This document shows, one piece after another, positions 46,079 to 58,978 of a stretch of 64,000 nucleotides of DNA (position 1 is the stretch's first letter; each line of letters starts with the position of its first letter). The DNA comes from Quercus robur. Lineage: Eukaryota > Streptophyta > Magnoliopsida > Fagales > Fagaceae. The notes beneath the pieces are model-generated. The model saw only the letters and a program-made list of their open reading frames with translations, was not told where the DNA came from and searched no databases. Made by a program: the position numbers and the translations under genes. Location of the stretch: positions 19,486,667 through 19,550,666 of the forward strand of contig NC_065538.1 of NCBI RefSeq assembly GCF_932294415.1, in the 5' to 3' direction.

Positions 46079-49000
46079 TCATTTCCACGCTTTCCTCCCA
46101 CGAAACTGTTTGCCTGCACGCTGTTGTTTCTTCTTCTTCTCTAGTTGAGACCTTGCTACCTTGGCTTTCTTTGCTGCCATAGGCAGATTCTTCTTGCGCT
46201 CCTTCTGCCTATTGCTCAGACCACCAGTCTGTCCAATGACAAAATGGTACAAGAAAAATTCAAATAAAGTAACTATATGATGGCATCACAGCCTAATACT
46301 TATCATAGATTGAACACGATAAGTAATAAAAAGAAAAAGGATAAGATGTTCAAGGCTGTGCTATTCTTAATTATCTTATAGGTTAAAGTTGTAACATTAT
46401 TGAACAGAAAGAAAGAAACAAAGATAGCATTGGAGAGAGAGAGAGAATCTGAAGCTAAGGGGCTGGTCAAATAACACCTTAAGGAAGAAGAGAGGAAAGC
46501 ATGGGTTTTCAAGAGATTGAGGAAAGGAAAATTAAACCAAGTATTTTGCCATTATACCCTCCTTTTCCGCTATTAGTTTGTGGATAGATTGTAAAAGTGG
46601 ACCTGTGAGGGAGGGGATCTTTCCCTCTCTGATTCTCACCTTTTTTTTTTTTTCATCTAGAGGATCCAAAAAAGGGAGGGGAGCTATCCTTCCCTCCCTC
46701 ATTTTCCAGATCTTTCCCACCAACCCCTTGATACAGGCTGTTTGGATTCTGAGGTAAGGATGTTATACACATAATTCTCAAATTCAAAGCCTAACTTAGA
46801 AGAGAACTAATGAATTGCACACCAATTTAACATCAGTATTCTAAAAGGCAAGTATATGAAGAACATGAAGTGTCAGAAATGGAATTACCTTTTTCTGCTT
46901 TACAGACGTTCGAGCCTGGTACTTCCCCCTGTCCTCCCTCCCTGCCCTAACTAACGCTAATCTTTCCTCCTTGCTCATCTTCTTTTTTACATGAAACTAC
47001 AAAATACATGAAAAAGTGGATCAGTATAAGTTTTAAAGGAAGAATCTTATGTGTTAGGAGAAAACAATTAAACATAATGAGACAAAATGAATATGTTGCA
47101 ATAGATTTACAATATGAAAAACTTCTGCTTTGTAACATAGAATGCATTTCCAACTTAAAAACCGTTCCAACACTCAATTGCTCAATGTACTTTTTTCAAT
47201 CAGTAAGTTTACACATGCACCTAGTTGGTTTAGAACCCACACACAATGTTCCTATTTCTGAAGGCTTCTTGCTCCCCACCCCCTCTTTCCATGTAGGGAG
47301 GTAACCTTTCACCTTAGCAGCAACTGCAGGAGGTCCCCCCCCACCCCCCCACAACTCTCTTTTTTCCTCTGACTCCTTTGATGACAGGATTCATTCTCTT
47401 CATATAAAATAAATGAACTAAGATACACGAGCCAGTAAAGAAATAGAAAACTTACTTCAAGTTTGGCAGGATCGACTCGTTTAGTACTCAGTTGATCAGA
47501 ACTTGGGATACCCTTTCTTAACCCATGTTTAACCAAAGCATCATTTGCATCCTTCTTTGCCTAATAAAATAACCACAAAAGCACCCAATAATCAACATGC
47601 AATGTTATGAAATCTAGTATTACAAATATTAAAGAAACTTTGCATCATCGTTTTCCATGGCACAAAGTTAAAAATTAACCCCATTTTTTCCTTCAAGTCT
47701 GATAGCAATACAATACCTTCAATTCCTTGATTCTTTGGAAGTCCTCATTAGAAAGAATTCCATCAGTTGAGTCTGGTGAGGTTTGCCCCATCGTCACTCC
47801 TGCCAATCTCTTTAGAGCCCGAAGGCTTGAGTCAGCAGCAAGCAATTGTCCATCAAAATCAGACAACTTCCTCTTTTTTGCTTTAGATTCTCTTCCTCCA
47901 GTTTCACTATCCCTAGTTTTGCTGGAACATTTTGCTGCCTCCATCTCCTCCTCTTCTTTCCCATCATCATCATCATCATCATCATTGTCACTAACATCAC
48001 TGTCATCACTATCAATAATGTTATTTCCATCTTCATTTTGAGCTACTTCATCATCTTCTAATTCATCATCTTCACTTCCAGTAATATCACCATATAGCTG
48101 ATTTTCTTCATCATTGCTGGCAACATCAACCTCATTATCATGATCATCATCAGAATCATTGGATGAGGACCTTTCAGCGTCACTAATATCCTCCTCATTA
48201 TTGTCATCTTCTTGTAATAACTCTACACCAGGAACATTGCTGCTCACATTGACTTCTCCATATGCTTTTGGCCTTGCCTTCGGGTCTGTAGGGCGCCCAC
48301 GATCCTTCTTGATTAGCAGTGCGGGGCAAACCTGCACATAAATGAATTAGCAATTATTCCTAAATTGATTGTGGGCACGCATAGGCACACATATGCACAA
48401 GCAAGCACACAGAGAGAGAGAGATATCACAGCTAGACAGTAGTTTCTAATACCTCTCTAAATAAAGTAATTAGTGAACGAGCTGCTATTGAAACTGCTTT
48501 CTCATGTGATTTCTTGTACAGTGCAAGATCTTGCAGCAAATCTTCTGTCATCAACTAGTTGCCAGGAACAAAAATATTAATCCTAACACATTAACAGCAC
48601 TAAGAAAACAGAGTTACAAAAGGCTATACATGAAAGGCAAAAAAAAGAGATAGAACATGATGGATAGGTCCAATTACCATTTACAAAAAGTTATTAGACA
48701 ACTTTGAAACCACCATGATAATCTCAGATAGAGAGAAAAAAAAAAAAATGAAATGTATAGGTAGTTACCAATGGCATGCGTAAACAAATCTCCCTTATTA
48801 CATTCAGTCCAACAGCAATGGCCTGGAAAAAACAAGTTGACTTAGAGACAAATCCATAAGTAACTGAAAAGGAAAACTTATTATAATGCAGCTGTGAAGT
48901 GGCACCTCTGGGCGTGAACGATCATGTACAAACTGATTTACTATCTTTCTGAATAGTGGTTCAACTGCATCAGGTGGCACCTGTTTACAACACAGTCAAT

Positions 49001-52000
49001 TGAATTATTTATAGGTGAATTCTTGAAAGTTCAAATTTCAAAAGAAGAAACTTGGGGGAGGGACAGATGAAAATAATCAAATTTAGCTATAAATTACAGT
49101 ATAGTATCCAATCAAGCAAAAGAGAAAAAGCTTAATACCATATCATGACAGGCCTGAACTGCTGCTGCAAGTAAACTTGTGACATCACGTTGATGGGGCT
49201 GCATTTATCAAAATAGTTACCACCTCAGGCATCAAGGTAATTACAACTTAATTGCATGAGTCAGAAAATACCTGAATATATTTCTCAATGAAATGATAAA
49301 AATTCAACAGAATCAAGCGGTGAAGCCCAACTGTTCGAGCTATTACTTTCAGCATCATCATCCTAACCTGAAGTTTACACAGGGTAATAATCAAAAGAAA
49401 GAATCATTCAGATTCAGCAACATTTGTAAACAGTAAGAACTAACAAAAAAATTTAGATCTCATTTCTTTTTTCCTTATTAAAAAAAAAAAAAAAAAAGGT
49501 TTACTGCAGAGCATTCAGTATTTAGTTACTCTTAATTGGTGAATCACTTTGCTCAGTGTAATTCATGAATTAATTAGAATTAACAAAGAAACTTATGTAT
49601 TAGAACAATAGGCTGCAAAAGTTGTGCAATACGAACTTTACTCTAGAACATGGTTCAAAACTTTTATACAAATTAAAAGAAAATAACAGATCCTAAATTC
49701 TGGGGAAAAAAAGGGAATTAAATCTATCCTTCTAATTCATAGAAATCATTTTGAAATGAAGATAACAATAGGTAACACTTGCATGTGTTCCTGATATCAA
49801 CCAAATAGATTGTTTCAGTATCTCCTCTGTTAACCATTCCTTTCCAACACCCAACAATTTCCCTGGTTCAGTCCTCAGACTATCTCTAAACAAATAATCT
49901 TCTTTTATTATGTACAACTTTGTCTTAGTTTCCCCATAATTCTACAAATCTAAACGTGATCCAATCTTTCTTTCATCTTAGCTTCTCATGCCAAGAACAA
50001 TTAACAAACCTAAGCTGGCAATAAAATAAAAAAAATGGCTCATTGACATAAGTAATCCCATTTTCAATGACTTTAAAGCAGAAAATTTGTTATTATTTAA
50101 CAGAAAAATGAAACATAATTTCTCACCTCAAAACGTTCATTGCATGTTTGAAGCCGAGAGAATAACTTCTCAACAAATCCCTACAGGCAGAATGGAAATC
50201 TAAAATCACCTTCTATCCACAGAAAGAATATTAGAGTAGAATTCACTTGACCGAAGATAGCAACGAGAAAACTAAAGTACCTGTGCATCTTTAAGATGGT
50301 TAAGTGGGGAATAATTATTCGATGAGACATTTTCTGATGACAGACGTTGTTGCCTTTTCATGCTACGCATTGCACGCTGCAATTTTGCTTGCTTTTTCTT
50401 CTTGCTTGAAACTGTTCCTTTATGGTGTGCCTGAAATCATTAGAAAATTACATTACAATACAATCAACCAGCTGCAATTTTAAAGTTTTACAAACAACTT
50501 TTTAAAAATACTTGCCATCGGCACTCTAAATGCATCACCAAAAAAAAAGTACTCTAGTTTTCTTCATATAATACATTGCAGTAATCTGTATAATTGAAGT
50601 GAATTTTCTATATAAAAAGTGCAACTAACGTTATAAATAGCCTGTTTATTGATGACAACATGAGGAGCTTGGGGATTCGGGTCATCTTCACCACTTGAAG
50701 CATCACTATCATCATCGTCTTCAATCTTCTCGTAATCAAGAAGAAACGACAGAGCAGCAATCATGATCCTGATTAATTTAAGAAACACAAAATTGTGACA
50801 TCCGAAATCCAAGACTGGAAAATTTTACTAATGCTACATGACTAATAACTACCTTGGCGACGAATGAAAACATGCAGTAGCAATGGCATTTGCGGTTCTA
50901 TCATCGAACCACAACTTCCTCCGGTGAAGCTCACATAGCGTGGTGAGAGCTCTCTTGGCTTTTGCTTCATCATCTTGCTATCATATTATACACAAAAACT
51001 CAAATTATTAACCCAATTGACCTCAAATTCATGGTTTTAACTTTTCAGCAAACAAAAAAGGAAAAATGATTAGTACTACAGACCTGTAGCATTGCAAACA
51101 CGATATTTTGGAGCTTACGATTCTTAGCATCATTCTTGTGCTTCTGATTCATTCGCTTAATGCTATGAATAACATGAGAGAAAGCCAATTTTCTTAAAGG
51201 CTTATCACCTAGAGTCTGTAAGTCCATGAACAATGCTAGGGTTTCTTCAATATCAATCATCTAAAACAACCAAAACAGAACAAAGAAAACGTGTCAATGT
51301 TCCAAAAATGACTCCATTCGTATAAACATATATGAGTTGGGTTCATATTAAATTTTACATCACTCAATATTGTTTTAATGGATGCAAATTTTAACAAAGC
51401 CACCGGTTAGAATTACAATATCATCTATAAAATGTTTAAATTAGAAGTTTTTGTGTTCGAGTCGAAACCAATTTTTAAATTAACACGAGATTTTGAATCG
51501 AATAATAAATAACAACCAATCAGCATGAAATTTGGCATGCTCGTGTTACCAACATAGAGAACACATAATTCATCATCGAAATTCACAAAATTTTAATCCA
51601 ATAAAAAAGAGTTATTAGCTCATTAGAATTACAATATCATCCGCAAAATGTTTAAATTAGAAGTTTTTGTGCTCGAGTCGAAACCAATTTTTAAATTAAC
51701 ACGAGTTTCTGAATCAAATATTAAATTTGGCATGCAAGTTACCAACATAGAGAACACATAATTCATCATCAAAATTCACAAAATTCAATCCAATAAAAAA
51801 GACTTACTAGCTCGTTAGAATTACAATATCATCCGCGCAAAATGTTTAAATTGGAAGTTCTTGTGTTTGAGTCGAAACCAATTTTTAAATTAACACGAGT
51901 TTCTAAATCGAATTGGAAATAACATCCAATTCGCACAAAATTTAGCATGCTCGTGTTACCAACATAGAGAACACATAATTCATCATCGAAAATGTGTCAA

Positions 52001-52685
52001 TGCTCCAAAAATGACTCCGTTTATATAAACATATATGGGTTGGGTTCATATTAAATTTTACATCCCTCAATATTGTTTTAAATTAACCTTGTCATTTTTA
52101 TTCAAACAAAAGACGAGTTCCTGAATCAAATAGTAAATAACATCCAACCGACACAAAATTTGGCACGCATGTTAGAGAACAGATAATTCATCATCAAAAT
52201 TCACAAAATTTCAATACAATAAAAAAAATTAAAAAAAAGTGTGAAAAACATTACTTAAAGTTACACGAGAGGATGGAAATACCTACCTGTCGATTGGAGA
52301 GTAGAATGAGAGATTGGGCGACGTGGCACCGGAGGCCGGAGGGAAGCGATCTAGAGGCGGAGGAGAGCAAACCGGCGAGTTGTTTGGGGAAGTCGGCGAG
52401 GTGGTTGGGGTAAAAAGGGGTGACATGGGCCAAAATCAAGGCTCTGTCGCCGAGGTCTTTGGCGACGGAGGGGTCGCTGCCGATGCCGCTGATGGAGGTG
52501 AAATTGAGCGCCGCTTGTTGCTGGAAGAGTTCGAGGGAGGACTTGAATTGGCTGTAGAGGAGGATTAGCTCCGATTCGTAACCGTCCGGGTCGGACTTCA
52601 TCTTCGACTGGAGTGTTGGGAGGCTCAGCTTCTCGGAGCTCCGGCCCGAGGCTGAGAGCGCCTCCGCGCCCTGGTGAGAAGGCAT
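46079..52685 (-). CDS. SDA1: SDA1 family protein (60S ribosome biogenesis)
   Basis: Fifteen exons give about 800 residues, the usual plant length. Approximate exons: 52,287-52,685; 51,084-51,260; 50,853-50,977; 50,630-50,768; 50,281-50,430; 50,127-50,180; 49,272-49,367; 49,139-49,198; 48,906-48,980; 48,769-48,822; 48,453-48,554; 47,717-48,331; 47,457-47,560; 46,889-46,996; 46,079-46,228. SDA1 acts in the nucleolus in maturation and export of pre-60S particles. Family blocks include KLSLPTLQSKMKSDPDGYES, MIDIEETLALFMDLQTLGDK, GLNVIREICLRMPL, KKDRGRPTDPKARPKAYGEV and SKEERLALVRAGREDRGKY. The large twelfth exon encodes a long Asp/Glu/Ser-rich tract, and the C-terminus is strongly basic (KERKKNLPMAAKKAK). 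No disabling change was seen. Intron 1 carries tandem repeats. Confidence 0.94.
51285..52250. repeat. Higher-order tandem repeat in SDA1 intron 1
   Basis: A unit of 192-216 bp starting TTAGAATTACAATATCATC occurs at about 51,407, 51,623 and 51,815, each with AATGTTTAAATT-GAAGTT, AACCAATTTTTAAATTAACA and ACCAACATAGAGAACACATA. It is bracketed by two copies of TGACTCC-TT-ATATAAACATA...AATATTGTTTTAA (about 51,310 and 52,008). The whole lies between SDA1 exons 1 and 2. Confidence 0.85.
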
Positions 52686-52911
52686 TCTTTTTTTTTTTTT
52701 TTGGTTCAGAGAAAAGGAAACCCTACAAAAACCCCTATATTCTATTCAGCAATTATTATTCTTGCTTTGTTAAACCTTGAACGAAGAAGAAAGAAGTAGT
52801 TTAGCTGAGACCGGGTTTTGTTTTAAAATACAATTTTTCCCTTTAAAAAAACAAATAGTAAGATTATTTTCAATCAAATAGGTTTTATTAGTAAGCTAAT
52901 ATAAAAACCAA
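52686..52911 (-). promoter_or_regulatory. Upstream region of SDA1
   Basis: 226 bp between the SDA1 start codon and the target duplication of a MITE. AT-rich, with a T run at 52,687-52,702. It must hold the core promoter or 5' UTR, but no unambiguous TATA box was picked. Confidence 0.35.
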
Positions 52912-52920
52912 TATGTTAAA

Positions 52921-53107
52921 GGGAAATGTTAACGACTACCCTTAGGGTATTGGTTAAAAATTCAATTAAAGAAAGTTTTTATGGGAAAAGAACAAATAAT
53001 AATTAATGTTTTGACAGTTTTTTTTTCATTTCCCATAAAAATGATGTCAAAATTTTCCTAAAATAGATTGTTAACAAGTGCCCTAAGGACACTCGTTAGC
53101 ATAACCC
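52921..53107. mobile_element. 187-bp Mutator-like MITE, copy 2
   Basis: The ends GGGAAATGTTAACGA and, reversed, GGGTTATGCTAACGA are flanked by a perfect 9-bp duplication TATGTTAAA (52,912-52,920 and 53,108-53,116). It is the same family as 8,594-8,778 and shares TTTTTATGGGAAAA and GATTGTTAAC. It lies about 235 bp upstream of the SDA1 start codon. Confidence 0.85.
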
Positions 53108-53116
53108 TATGTTAAA

Positions 53117-53761
53117 TTATTTATTAACTGTAAATAAATTAATTAAAAACAAGAAGAGAATTTTTTTTTGAAATTTAAATAGGGTTATTGTGTGGGTCAA
53201 AATTAAACAATTGTATAACTTTCACATTTTTATTTATGTTAATGTTGAGAGGTTCACAATGGAAGAATTAAAAATAAAAATAAAAATAGCAACAATGAAA
53301 GAAATATTGCATAATAAATCTGGTCTCAAACTCCAACTTGACTGAGGTTCATGTTATTGGTGAAATCGTGATTGTGCTCAAAACTGGTGATGATTATATA
53401 TATATTTGTATAAATAATAAAATAAATGATTCTATGATATATTCTACTATTTAAACCCTCAATCAAAAACTTGCAATATCATTTTTTTAAAATATATATT
53501 ATAATAAATAATTTCATATACAAACACAATCATAACAAATATTTATTAATTGTCATAATATTTGTTATACACAAACAAAATCAAAATAAATTTGTATTAA
53601 TAACTTTCTTGCGGGAAATATAATTTTTCTTGAACTTATTTTCTAAAATTTTAAATATATACCTACTATTTAATGTTTTAAAAATTTTGGGGGGACCCCC
53701 TCAGCCTGTACATGGTTCCGTCTCTGGGCAGCGCCTCTCTCTTCCAGCAGCATTAGGTTTG

Positions 53762-53797
<36 letters not shown>

Positions 53798-54171
53798 CTA
53801 AGTAAACCAAATGACAATAGAAACATTCCTATATCCCTGACTCTTCCTCCACAGTTCGCTATACCCATTTCTCTGCACCATAGTTTCATCACAAAATTGT
53901 CTTTCACAGAAAAAAATTTCTATTCAATCTGTTGGGTATTGAGAAAAAACAAAAGAGTTTGATTTTGTTCATTGAAAATGGTAGTTTTGTATTATGTTGT
54001 TTCAATTGTCTTTCACGATATCATATTTTCAATGTTTATACTCTAGCTGCACAATATCATGTGTACTTCTTAGTTTATTTTGGTATGTTGTTTCAAAATA
54101 GCACACATTAATAAAACTATAAAAAATAAATAATGTGGATGTATCTTTTTTTTTTTTTTTGGCAAGAATGG
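53117..54171. other. Intergenic DNA
   Basis: AT-rich. It contains a CT dinucleotide run (about 53,765-53,793) after a CCCCCTCAGCCTGTACATGG patch. No gene is supported. Confidence 0.45.
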
Positions 54172-57100
54172 AAGCTGTTCTAGCAATTTCAAGACCTAAA
54201 AAGAACTTTAGAGGTCCTAAATCCTTGAGCTTGATTTGATCATGCAAGTAATTCTTGAAACTGTTAGCAGCTGCAAGGTCGTTGCTAGCAACCAAAATAT
54301 CATTTACATACACAAGAACAATAAGAATTGTCTGCCCTTGAACCCGTGTGAACAAAGAGTAATCTGATTTTGATGTTCAAAACCTTATTCAAGTATAGCA
54401 CTTGTTAGCTTAGCAAACCATTGCCTGCTAGCTTGCTTCAAACCATCTAGTGATTTGTTCAACTTGCAAATTTGTAACTCCCCCTTGCTAGCAACCTCAG
54501 GAACATATCCAAGTGGCAAATGCATATAAACCTCTTCAAAGAGATCACCATGCAGAAATGCATTGTTGACATCAAGTTGAATGATGTGCCAATCCTTAAT
54601 AGCAGCTATAGCCAAGAGGGTCCTCACTGTGACAAACTTAGCAACAGGTGAGAAAGTTTCAAAATAGTCTAACCTTCCTTGTTGAGTAAAAACCTTAGCC
54701 ACTAAACAAGCCTTATATCTCTCTATTCTACCATCAGCTTTCAGCTTAATTTTATACACCCATTTAGAACCAATTGCTGTCTTCCCTGGAGGCAAAGAGG
54801 TTACTGCCCAAGTATCATTGGCAGCGAAAGCCTGCAGTTCAGCTTGCATAGCCTCTTTCCATTCAGGAAATTGGGCAGCTTGGTTGTAATGAGTAGGTTC
54901 AATATTAGTTAGAAGAGCAATGCTGAAAGCTTTATGAGTTTGGGTAAGTTTAGAGTAGTATAAAGATATCAGATATAGGATAGATTGCATCTGGAAAAAC
55001 AGGAACAGCACCTTGAGCAAGAGAACAATGGTAGTCTTGTAGGTATGAAGGAGAATTGTGTGATCTAGTGGATCTCCTAAGTAAAGAAGAATCAACAATG
55101 GGAGAAGGAGGAAGTGGAAGAACAAGTTCTAGAGGAGTATCTGTAGGTTGGAACTGCAGAAAATCTGCAGAATTCTGATGTGGGATCAAGAAAATCTGAG
55201 ATGGTAGAATGATTAGGTGAAAGAGGTTTGGAAGATGTGGAAAATGGAAAAATATGTTCAAGAAAGTGGACATCTCTAGAAACAAATATAGTTTTGGAAT
55301 CTAAATCAAGAACTTTATAGCCTTTAATACCAGCCGGATAACCAATGAAAACATAGGGCTTAGCCCTAGGATCAAATTTGGATCTGTTCAGTGGAAGAGT
55401 TGAAACAAAACATAAGGAACCAAAGGTTTTAAGATGAGTATAAGAGGGAATGTGTTTAAGCAACTTTTCATTAGGACTTTTGTTGTGCAATAATGGAAAA
55501 GGTAGCCTATTAATGAGGTAAACAGCAGGTAGCACACACTCACCCCAAAAATGTAAAGGAAGATTGGATTGAAACCTAAAGCTCTAGCAACCTGCAAAAT
55601 ATGCTGGTGCTTTCTCTCAACCACAGAATTTTGTTGAGGGTTTCCAACACAAGAAAACTGATGAAGAGTACCTTTGTTTTTGAAAAAAATATGGAAGTTT
55701 AAGATCAGGAGCATTATCTGATCTAAAACATTTAATTTTGGTGTGGAATTGTGTTTCAATCATTGAAAAGAAGGCTGGTATGTGTATAGAAGACTCAGAC
55801 TTTGATCTCATGAGATAAATCCAAGTTGTTCTAGTGCTATCATCCACTAAGTTAAGAAAATACCACAACCTTCTATGGTAGGTGTTGAAAAAGGTACTCA
55901 TGTATCACAATGAATGAGATCAAAAGCATTAGGAGCCACATGATTAGCATTAGGAAAAGGTAATCTTTTCTGTTTAGCTAAAGGGCAAATAGAACAAGAA
56001 AACTGAACATTTTTATTCAAAGTAATTTGTGGAATACAATGAAAGAGCAATAGCTGTCTAGAAATGGAGGGATGTCCAAGTCTAGCATGCCATAGATGAA
56101 CATTATGACACTTATTCTTGACAGAAGTAAGAGAATCAAAACAAGCAGGTACAGATTCTGCAGAAGTCTTATTTTGACGAGTAACATTTGAAGCAATATA
56201 TGGAATGGAAAAAGAACGAAAAGTAGTAGCAGTTGTGTCCAAAATATACAAGTTTCCCTTTGCTCTACCAATCCATTCGTCTTCCATGGTTGACGGCCCT
56301 GAATAAAGCAAAGGGTGTCCAGAACTATCAAACAATAAGGATTATTTCTAGTCAACTTACTGAAATCAAGTTAAAAGAGAAGGTTGGGACACAAAGGACA
56401 TTAAAAAGAGAGTGGATGTTAACTGTATTGTCCCTATGTGAGTTACAACTGCCTTATGTCCGTTAGAAAGGTTGGCAACAAGATTAACAATAGAAGTAAT
56501 GGATGTAAAAAATGAAATTGAATGGACCATATGGTCAGTAGCTCCTGTGTCTAAGATCCAATCTTGTGATGAAACTAAGGAAGATGTAGTAAAATTAGCT
56601 GAAAACACTGAGTGTTCTAGAGAGTTAAAAGGGTTACCTGCCATGTGATAAGGCTTCAAAAGTTGAAGCTTGTGGGTCAAAAGCTGCAAAGGTAGAGGCT
56701 TGTGGATATGAATCAGTAGATTGAGTCACCGCATGAGCAACTTGTGGCCCAGCAGATGGGGCTAATGCCTGAGAAGACTGAGAATCAACAGAATTTGTCC
56801 CCATTTCAGAAAATTGTGTACTTAACATGGCCACATGTTTCATGAGTTCTTGACATTGTGACTGAGCCTGTGATAGTGCGAATTTGGGAATATCAGAGAA
56901 AGATTGACCAGGAACCACAGTAGCAGATTGATTAGGAACCATGGCTGCTGCAGCTTGATGTGGTTGACCTCCTCTTCCTTTGTTCCTATATCCAGGTGGG
57001 AAACCATGGACTCTATAGCACTTGTCAATTGTATGGCCCTTCAATCCACAATGAGAACAAAATGGCTTGTCTTTGTTCTTGGAATTATATCCTTAGCTAG

Positions 57101-57263
57101 CAGAACTCTCAGTTCTTGTGGCCAACACAGCAGATTCCACAATAGGATTCATCTTCAACCCAACCGATCTTTGTTTTTCTTCCTGCTGAATTAAAGAAAA
57201 AACCCAGTTGATAGAAGGAATAGACTCTAGCAATAAAATTTGCCCCCTAACATTGGCAAGAGA
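54172..57263 (-). mobile_element. Second, partial copy of the same Ty1/copia family (fossil)
   Basis: It is collinear with about 29.5-32.5 kb of the first fossil and has the same orientation: reverse transcriptase (YVDD-type box), integrase with LWHARLGHPS, protease, and a gag-like region with the zinc knuckle. It lacks both complete ends and is broken, with several interruptions. Because the DNA beyond it (57,474 on) also repeats the DNA beyond the first fossil, it most likely arose by segmental duplication after the copia insertion and not by its own insertion. Confidence 0.88.
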
Positions 57264-57473
57264 CTTTCATTTATTATACATATAGAAATTTTCTCTTTAG
57301 ATTTTCTGTGTGTGTTTCTTTATTTGGTATCAGAGCTACAATCTCCTTCCTCTACTAATTTTTTTCTCTCTGATTTTCTTGCTTTCCAAACAGTATTTTG
57401 TTCTCTGTTTTTTCTTCTTCTTCTTCTTCTTTTTTTTTTTTTTTTTTTTTTTTTTTTCAAGCTTTTGTTCTTG
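57264..57473 (+). mobile_element. Copia LTR end and leader piece in opposite orientation
   Basis: ATATAGAAATTTTCTCT...GTGTGTTTCTTTA is the end of the copia LTR. It is followed by the Met-tRNA primer site TTGGTATCAGAGC (about 57,324-57,336) and a leader like the one at 33.1-33.2 kb, but here on the plus strand, facing the body of the partial copy. A long CTT/T run (57,415-57,457) follows. This marks a rearrangement at the joint between the partial element and copy B. Confidence 0.8.
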
Positions 57474-58978
57474 CTTATGATTGTTTGGGCTATTGTAGAA
57501 ATCTATAAACATAAATTTATTTCTAAATCATTTCTTCCAACCATGGCTGAGTTGTTTTTACATTTGTTGTCTTTCGAGAATTGTATAATTTATCAAAACA
57601 ATAGGTGTGTGCAGAGACGATGATTCCACCACTATTCTGCATTTTGTGGTGCAAAACAGGAAATGTTTAAACTAATTTGTTGTATTTGCCACTTCTTAAG
57701 TGGCAGATACAACTGATTAGGTCAATCTAAGACAACATATGTCTTGGAGATTCAATTAAGTTTCTTGATTGATATCTCTAATATAATATGATTTTTTGTC
57801 ATCCTTTTTTAGATTTCTATGTTCTGTCTGTCAGTTTTTTTTGGAAATTTTCTTCCTTTGTCATAGCTGTAGCGTAAACATTCCCTAGAACAAGGCCTTC
57901 CTTTCTCATGGTATTGTGAAGAGAATCACATGTTGTAGTTGTTACCCATCCTTGGTATCTGGAGGAACTTGATTTTACTACAGACATGGGGATGCCAGGA
58001 TCTTTCTCTTGGAATTTAGTAGTTTGTTAAACTAAAATGATGAAAACAAACGCATATTAACTCATCTTATCATGGGGGGCCATTTATTGGAGCTTCTAGT
58101 CAGTTGGTATAAGTCTGTTAGCCATAGGAGTGGTTCTGGTTACTGTGCATGTGTATTTTTAGTTACATGACCTATTTAATAAGTCATATGACTTGTATAA
58201 ATAAGTTCTAATGAAACTTTTACATTTTTTTTTGTATTTGTTTTATTAGTTTACTGGCATTACTTCGTTTCTCCATTACCTCTGAAGATATATTCTGCCA
58301 CACTTCGTGCATTGGTCAATGGTCAGACCTCCATATGATGATGATGATGGTATTAGTGATGAAGATGAAGTAGAGCAAGAGCTTGATCTTGATGTAAGGA
58401 AAATGTCTATCACACCCAGGAATCCATTGAGTTAATGGATTTCGAATGGATTAGATGAACCTAGAGGAATGCGCAAGAATCAGACCCTCGACAAGTCCAG
58501 AGTCTTTGTGATGTCAAAGTCCTTTTTGTCTTTGACTCTGCTGGAAGAGATGAAAACAAAGTCTACCTTGCTTGTGCTAAACAGAAGAACATGCTTCTAA
58601 ATATGAAATATTATAGCTCAGTTCACCTCGAATGTGTGCTGCTCAGCTGACTGGAAGTAAAAGTTTAGCCAGCCATTACAATTTTGGGCTTTTTATTTGT
58701 GATCTATGACTTTTTCTTTTCTTCTACTGCAAAGAATTGTAAAATTAATTAAAGAAGCTGATTAGTACATGTCCGATATGAATTTTGAGTTGGTCCATAT
58801 TGATTGTAATAGAAGAAATACAGAGGAGTGGATAACTTCATTGTGATTCACTGGATCTCCAGCTTGTACATTTTTTGCATTTATGATAAGATTTCTTCTT
58901 AGGTCTTTGGGGGCCTTTTTGACATAAGAGTTCGTGGAGCACTATGTGCTTTACATGTGTCTGGCTTCCCAATTCGAT

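Noticed and set aside
47727-48061. Plus-strand and alternate-frame Ser- or Met-rich open frames
   Set aside because: They are shadows of the Asp/Glu/Ser-rich SDA1 exon on the minus strand.
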